Assembly: GCA_963576725.1 (NCBI GenBank)
Contig: OY755237.1
Location: forward strand, 51,960,253-52,024,252
Origin: Azorinus chamasolen
Taxonomy: Eukaryota; Mollusca; Bivalvia; Cardiida; Solecurtidae
Reading direction: 5' to 3'
Length of the DNA stretch: 64,000 nt
The first letter of the stretch is position 1. The number at the start of each line of letters is the position of its first letter. The notes under the pieces are model-generated. The model was not told the DNA's origin and ran no database searches. It was given only the letters and a program-made list of their open reading frames with translations. This document shows positions 60,838-64,000 of the stretch, piece by piece. A program made the position numbers and the translations under genes.

Positions 60838-63032
60838 ACAAGAGGGCCAGAATGGCCCTGAAGCGCTCACCAGACAATCAGAGGAGAAGATTTTCAAAGT
60901 TTTCACTATATGTTTCTGTTGAAAACTGCCCAACCCCTGGGGCGGGGCCAATTTTGACCCCAGGGCCATAATTTATACAACTTTTGTAGAGGACCTGAAC
61001 ATGATGCTATGTGCCAAATATGAAAGCTGAGAACCACCAAGTTTCAGAGAAGAAGATATTCAAAGATTTCACTATTTGTTTCTATTGAAAACTGCCCAAC
61101 CCCTGGGACGGGGCCAATTTTGACCCCAGGGCCATAATTTATACAAATTTTGTAGAGGACCTGAACATGATGCTCTGTGCCAAATATGAAAGCTGAGAGC
61201 CTTCCAGTTTCAGAGGAGAAGATTTTCAAAGATTTCACTATTTGTTTCTATTGAAAACTGCCCAACCCCTGGGGCGGGGCCAATTTTGACCCCAGGTCCA
61301 TAATTTATAAAATTTTTGTAGAGGACCTGAACAAGATGCTCTGTGCCAAATATGAAAGCTGAGAGCCTTCCAGTTTCAGAGGAGAAGATTTTCAAAGATT
61401 TCACTATTTGTTTCTATTGAAAACTGCCCAACCCCTGGGGCGGGGCCAATTTTGACCCCAGGACCATAATTTTTATATAAATTTTGTAGAGGACCTGAAC
61501 ATGATGCTCTGTGCCAAATATGAAAGCTGAGAGCCTTCCAGTTTCAGAGAAGAAGATTTTCAAAGATTTCATTATTTGTTTCTATTGAAAACTGCCCACC
61601 CCTGGGGCGGGGTTAATTTTGACCCCAGGGCCAAACTTTATATAACTTTTGTACAGGACCTGAACAAGATGCTCTGTGCCAAATATGAAAGCTGAGAGCC
61701 TTCCAGTTTTAGAGAAGAAGATTTTCAAAGATTTCACTATTTTTTTCTATTGAAAACTGCCCAACCCCTGGGGCAGGGCCAATGTTGACCCAAGGCCCAT
61801 AATTTATACAAATTTTGTAGAGGACCTGAACATGATGCTCTGTGCCAAATATGAAAGCTGAGAGCCTTCCAGTTTCAGAGGAGAAGATTTTCAAAGATTT
61901 CACCATTTGTTTCTATTGAAAACTGCCCAACCCCTGGGGCGGGGCCAATTTTGACCCCAGGGCCATAATTTATATAAATTTTGTAGAGGACCTGAACATG
62001 ATGCTCTGTGCCAGATATGAAAGCTGAGAGCCTTCCAGTTTCAGAGAAGAAGATTTTCAAAGATTTCACTATTTGTTTCTATTGAAAACTGCCCACCCCT
62101 GGGGCGGGTTTAATTTTGACCCCAGGGCCATAATTTATATAACTTTTGTACAGGACCTGAACAAGATGCTCTGTGCCAAATATGAAAGCTGAGAGCCTTC
62201 CAGTTTCAGAGAAGAAGATTTTCAAAGATTTCACTATTTGTTTCTATTGAAAACTGCCCACCCCTGGAGCGGGGCCAATTTTGGCCAATATATGACTCTA
62301 CAGATTAGCGGAGTTTTACTGTATATGACTACAGATTAGCGGGGTTTTACTGTATATATGACTCTACAGATTAGCGGGGTTTTACTGTATATATGACTAC
62401 AGATTAGCGGGGCTTTACTGTATATGACTCTACAGATTAGCGGGGTTTTAATGTATATATGACTCTACAGATTAGCGGGGTTTTAATGTATATATGACTA
62501 CAGATTAGCGGAGTTTTACTGTATATGACTCTACAGATTAGCGGGGTTTTACTGTATATATGACTCTACAGATTAGCGGGGTTTTGTATAAATCTGTAGA
62601 GTCATATATACATTAAAACCCCGCTAGTTTTGCCCACGTCGGAATCTGTAGAGTCATATACAGTAAAAATTTATATATCTTTGGTAGAGGACCTGAACAT
62701 GATGCTCTGTGCCAAATATGAAAGCTGAGAGACTTCCAGTTTCAGAGGAGAAGATTTTCAAAGTTTTACTATATGTTTCTATTGAAAACAAGGAATCCCT
62801 GGGGCGGGGCCAATTTTGACCCCAGGGCCATAATTTATATAACTTTTGTAGAGGACCTAAAGATGATACTATGTGCCAAAGGTGAAAGCTGAGAACCCTG
62901 TAGATTCAGAGGAGAAGATTTTTAAAGGTTCAAATTGTTGACGACTGACGATGCACGACGGACGACGCACGCCGACGGACATCAGGCAATCACAAAAGCT
63001 CACCCTGAGCACTTTGTGCTCTGGTGAGCTAA
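60838..63032 (+). mobile_element. ACAAGA-class element H7 with inserted minisatellite
   Basis: H-type ends (AGGGCCAGAATGGCCCT; GAGCACTTTGTGCTC then GGTGAGCTAA). About nine 165-bp units of a third subtype (AAAACTGCCCAACCCCTGG, AGAGCCTTCCAGTTTCAGAG). The array breaks at 62287 for a 36-bp minisatellite and resumes near 62670. Confidence 0.85.
62287..62670. repeat. 36-bp minisatellite with an inverted copy
   Basis: Nine units of ACAGATTAGCGGGGTTTTAC plus TGTATATATGACTCT in the plus direction. Then from about 62590 the complementary phrase TCTGTAGAGTCATATATAC and AAAACCCCGCTAG, and a second inverted start (62643-62668). Units alternate TGACTCTACAG and TGACTACAG. Confidence 0.88.
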
Positions 63033-63034
63033 CA

Positions 63035-63400
63035 AAAACTTAACTAAAACATTTCTGATTTAAAAAGGGCCATAATTCTGTCAAAATGCTTGGCAGAGTT
63101 ATGTACTCTTGCCTACAGACGAGGCTTGTTATGGTGTACTAGTGTTCCAAGTTTCAAAGCATTATCTCACAGGGTTATGAAAATAAGTGGACTTAAACCT
63201 TAACTAAAAATTCTAAGTTAAAAAGGGTCACAATTCTGTCAAAATGCTTGCCTACAGATGTGGCTTGTGATGGTGAACAAGTGTGTAATGTTTCAAAGCT
63301 TTATCCCGAAGGGTTATGTAGATAAAAGGACTTTAACAAAAACCTTAACCAAAGAATTTCAGATAAAAAGGGCCACAATTCTATCAAAATGCTTGGATCA
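63035..63400 (+). mobile_element. T1-type body units without ends
   Basis: AAAAAGGGCCATAATTCTGTC, AATGCTTGGCAGAGTTATG and CACAGGGTTATGAAAATAAG correspond to the repeat units of element T1 (37798-38855); about two and a half units. H7 is inserted at their left edge. Confidence 0.6.
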
Positions 63401-63480
63401 TAACTGATCTTAAACTCATTGTCATTCAATCATTTATAGTAATCCAGCCAAATATCTGCAAGCACTGCAGAGAACAAGCT

Positions 63481-64000
63481 GAAAACAAATAATGACAGAA
63501 GACACAAATTCCAATTTAAATTGGAAATCACAATATCCCACACAAAAGTCAATCTTGATCTTTAACACTCTGTCATTTAACCAAATTGAAAAGCTAATGC
63601 CTAGGTCACACATTCATGGATTACTTCACCAATTCCACTACAGATTAAATCTCACGGATGACCTGGAAATGCCAATCTCCGCAGTGCGATACAGATGCAT
63701 ACAACGGTGTGCCAACGGGCTTCGATGGTCACACATGCACGGATTTGACACTGGATTAGCTACGGATACTATCTGGTATCATTCGTGGCAATCTGTACTG
63801 GTCTGTAACTTTCCGTATTTTAGCGGTAGTCATACTTGTATATCCGTGACAATTTTTGAACAGGTTAGTACTTGTATATTCCTGACAATTTTTTAACATG
63901 TTCAAAATTTGACCACGGATTTAACAGCCGTAGTACATCCTTACTAAACCGTATTAGAACGTACTGATCCATTTTAGTCCGTACTAAAACCGTATCAATC
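63481..64000. other. Unidentified; possible edge of another repeat
   Basis: A 134-codon plus-strand frame from 63492 contains VRYRCIQRCANGLRWSHMHG, which I cannot assign. GTCACACATTCATGG and GTCACACATGCACGG recur, and the last 100 bases are built of CCGTACTAAAAC-like phrases, so a repeat is more likely than a gene. Confidence 0.3.

Noticed and set aside
61044..62069. Four similar 64-codon minus-strand frames
   Set aside because: Each is one unit of the H7 array; other units have stops.
6721..63032. Classifying the ACAAGA class firmly as Helitrons
   Set aside because: H, K and L types end hairpin plus CTAA, but G and T types end GCATAAAAA and GTATAAAAA, none starts with TC, and no Rep-helicase is seen.
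63492..63896. 134-codon plus-strand frame as a gene
   Set aside because: Contains repeated GTCACACAT phrases and runs into CCGTACTAAAAC-like repeats; no domain or splice evidence.

Overview
The window is eukaryotic, non-operonic DNA made almost entirely of nested mobile elements and simple tandem arrays. It contains two clear exons of one host gene. The repeat types (dispersed elements starting ACAAGAGGGCC and carrying core tandem repeats, abundant palindromic MITEs, Penelope-like retroelements, a tRNA-headed SINE) are what I associate with bivalve mollusc genomes, so a bivalve is my inference; no species can be named from this sequence.

Layout. 0-3 kb: a nearly intact Penelope-like element (reverse transcriptase plus GIY-YIG endonuclease, 632 codons) with perfect 67-bp terminal inverted repeats, inserted into a MITE. 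3-6.7 kb: MITEs, a duplicated 0.4-kb block and an 860-bp TIR transposon (4533-5392) sitting inside a MITE. 6.7-13.3 kb: two back-to-back tandem-repeat elements, the second carrying a decayed hAT transposon with a frameshifted transposase N-terminus. 14-17.6 kb: a TTAA-flanked TIR element with six copies of a 17-bp motif. 20.1-23.2 kb: a stack of MITE > TIR element P > mini gypsy retrotransposon, plus another MITE. 27.9-29.1 kb: two fold-back structures between (TA)n tracts; the larger is a GIY-YIG-only Penelope derivative with 235-bp arms and a recognisable type I hammerhead ribozyme in each arm. 29-51 kb: dense TTAA MITEs (families A and B) interrupted by minisatellites and by the ACAAGA element class. 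51.5-52.0 kb and 58.5-58.7 kb: the last two visible exons of a minus-strand host gene, with compatible splice phases and a 6.4-kb intron full of repeats. 59-64 kb: a SINE, MITEs and another long tandem-repeat element.

The main synthesis is that many superficially different repeats share one architecture: 5' ACAAGA, then a short hairpin, then a family-specific 7-10 base tag, then a body that is often tandemly repeated, then a GACGGACG-type simple stretch, then a 3' hairpin carrying the complement of the tag, ending TAAAAA. They nest in one another and insert into A-runs. A second theme is that three MITE families with different arms share the same palindrome centre, CTCCTATAGGAG. Apart from the Penelope ORFs and the host exons, none of the small open reading frames in the window looks coding.
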